A stretch of 64,000 bases of DNA from Candidatus Poribacteria bacterium (GTDB lineage Bacteria; Poribacteria; WGA-4E; PCPOR2b), in the NCBI GenBank assembly GCA_022826645.1, contig JAJDUM010000105.1, forward strand, positions 1 through 64,000, in the 5' to 3' direction. Shown in pieces: positions 63,997-64,000 of the stretch (its first letter is position 1; every line of letters starts with the position of its first letter). The notes under the pieces are model-generated. The model made no database searches and had not been told where the DNA came from. It worked only from the letters and a program-made list of their open reading frames with translations. The position numbers were made by a program, and so were the translations under genes.

Positions 63997-64000
63997 GAAA

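Overview
This 64 kb window looks like a piece of a Candidatus Poribacteria genome or a close relative in the same broad group. The grounds are inference from gene content and style: four phytanoyl-CoA dioxygenase (PhyH) paralogues, three Gfo/Idh/MocA oxidoreductases, two sulfatase-fold enzymes, two xylose-isomerase-like TIM barrels, creatininase, M81 and ceramidase-like hydrolases, and many short palindromic repeats between genes. No tRNA, rRNA or CRISPR array was recognised.

Layout. 1-6.6 kb: a TPR protein, an OppC-type permease, a CopG-like small protein, PhyH, a sulfatase-fold enzyme without the usual active-site motif, and a UxuA-like TIM barrel. 6.8-13.3 kb: a type II secretion-like gspC-gspD pair with a PQQ-propeller protein, then a Spy-like lipoprotein and two tandem paralogues created by a 760-bp duplication. 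13.8-18 kb: leuA, a methyltransferase, DAHP synthase behind a Tyr/Phe leader-peptide attenuator, and a DUF2442 protein. 18.2-29.4 kb: an ATP-grasp-like gene on the plus strand, then a long minus-strand series of catabolic enzymes (nucleoside-type permease, Gfo/Idh, AllA, Ldh2, Gfo/Idh, PhyH, aldo/keto reductase, lipoprotein, sulfatase). 29.4-31.4 kb is decayed: a recombinase-like fragment, a frameshifted zinc-ribbon gene, a membrane protein and a repeat-protein pseudogene. 31.4-40.7 kb: more small-molecule and sugar enzymes. 41.2-45 kb: a Tat-exported, PaoABC-like molybdenum hydroxylase operon.

45.7-58.7 kb is the accessory island: a zinc-finger protein, a PLD-SNF2 helicase, an Eco57I-type methylase, a coiled-coil membrane protein, a degraded duplicate of the methylase 3' end, and a three-gene overlapping operon. 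That operon encodes a HI1419-type toxin, a protein joining a HI1420-antitoxin-like N-terminus to TPRs and a DUF3696-type ATPase, and a PIN-like nuclease. A DprA-like protein follows. I regard this operon as the best candidate for an undescribed system. 58.9-64 kb returns to catabolic genes (MDR dehydrogenase, PhyH, TIM-barrel hydrolase, ceramidase-like protein).

The intergenic DNA holds a MITE-like family (four copies, 159-197 bp, inverted ends), a 128-bp repeat in two copies, and a very frequent 14-nt palindrome, CCCGATTTATCGGG. These suggest repeat-driven gene decay, duplication and island assembly.
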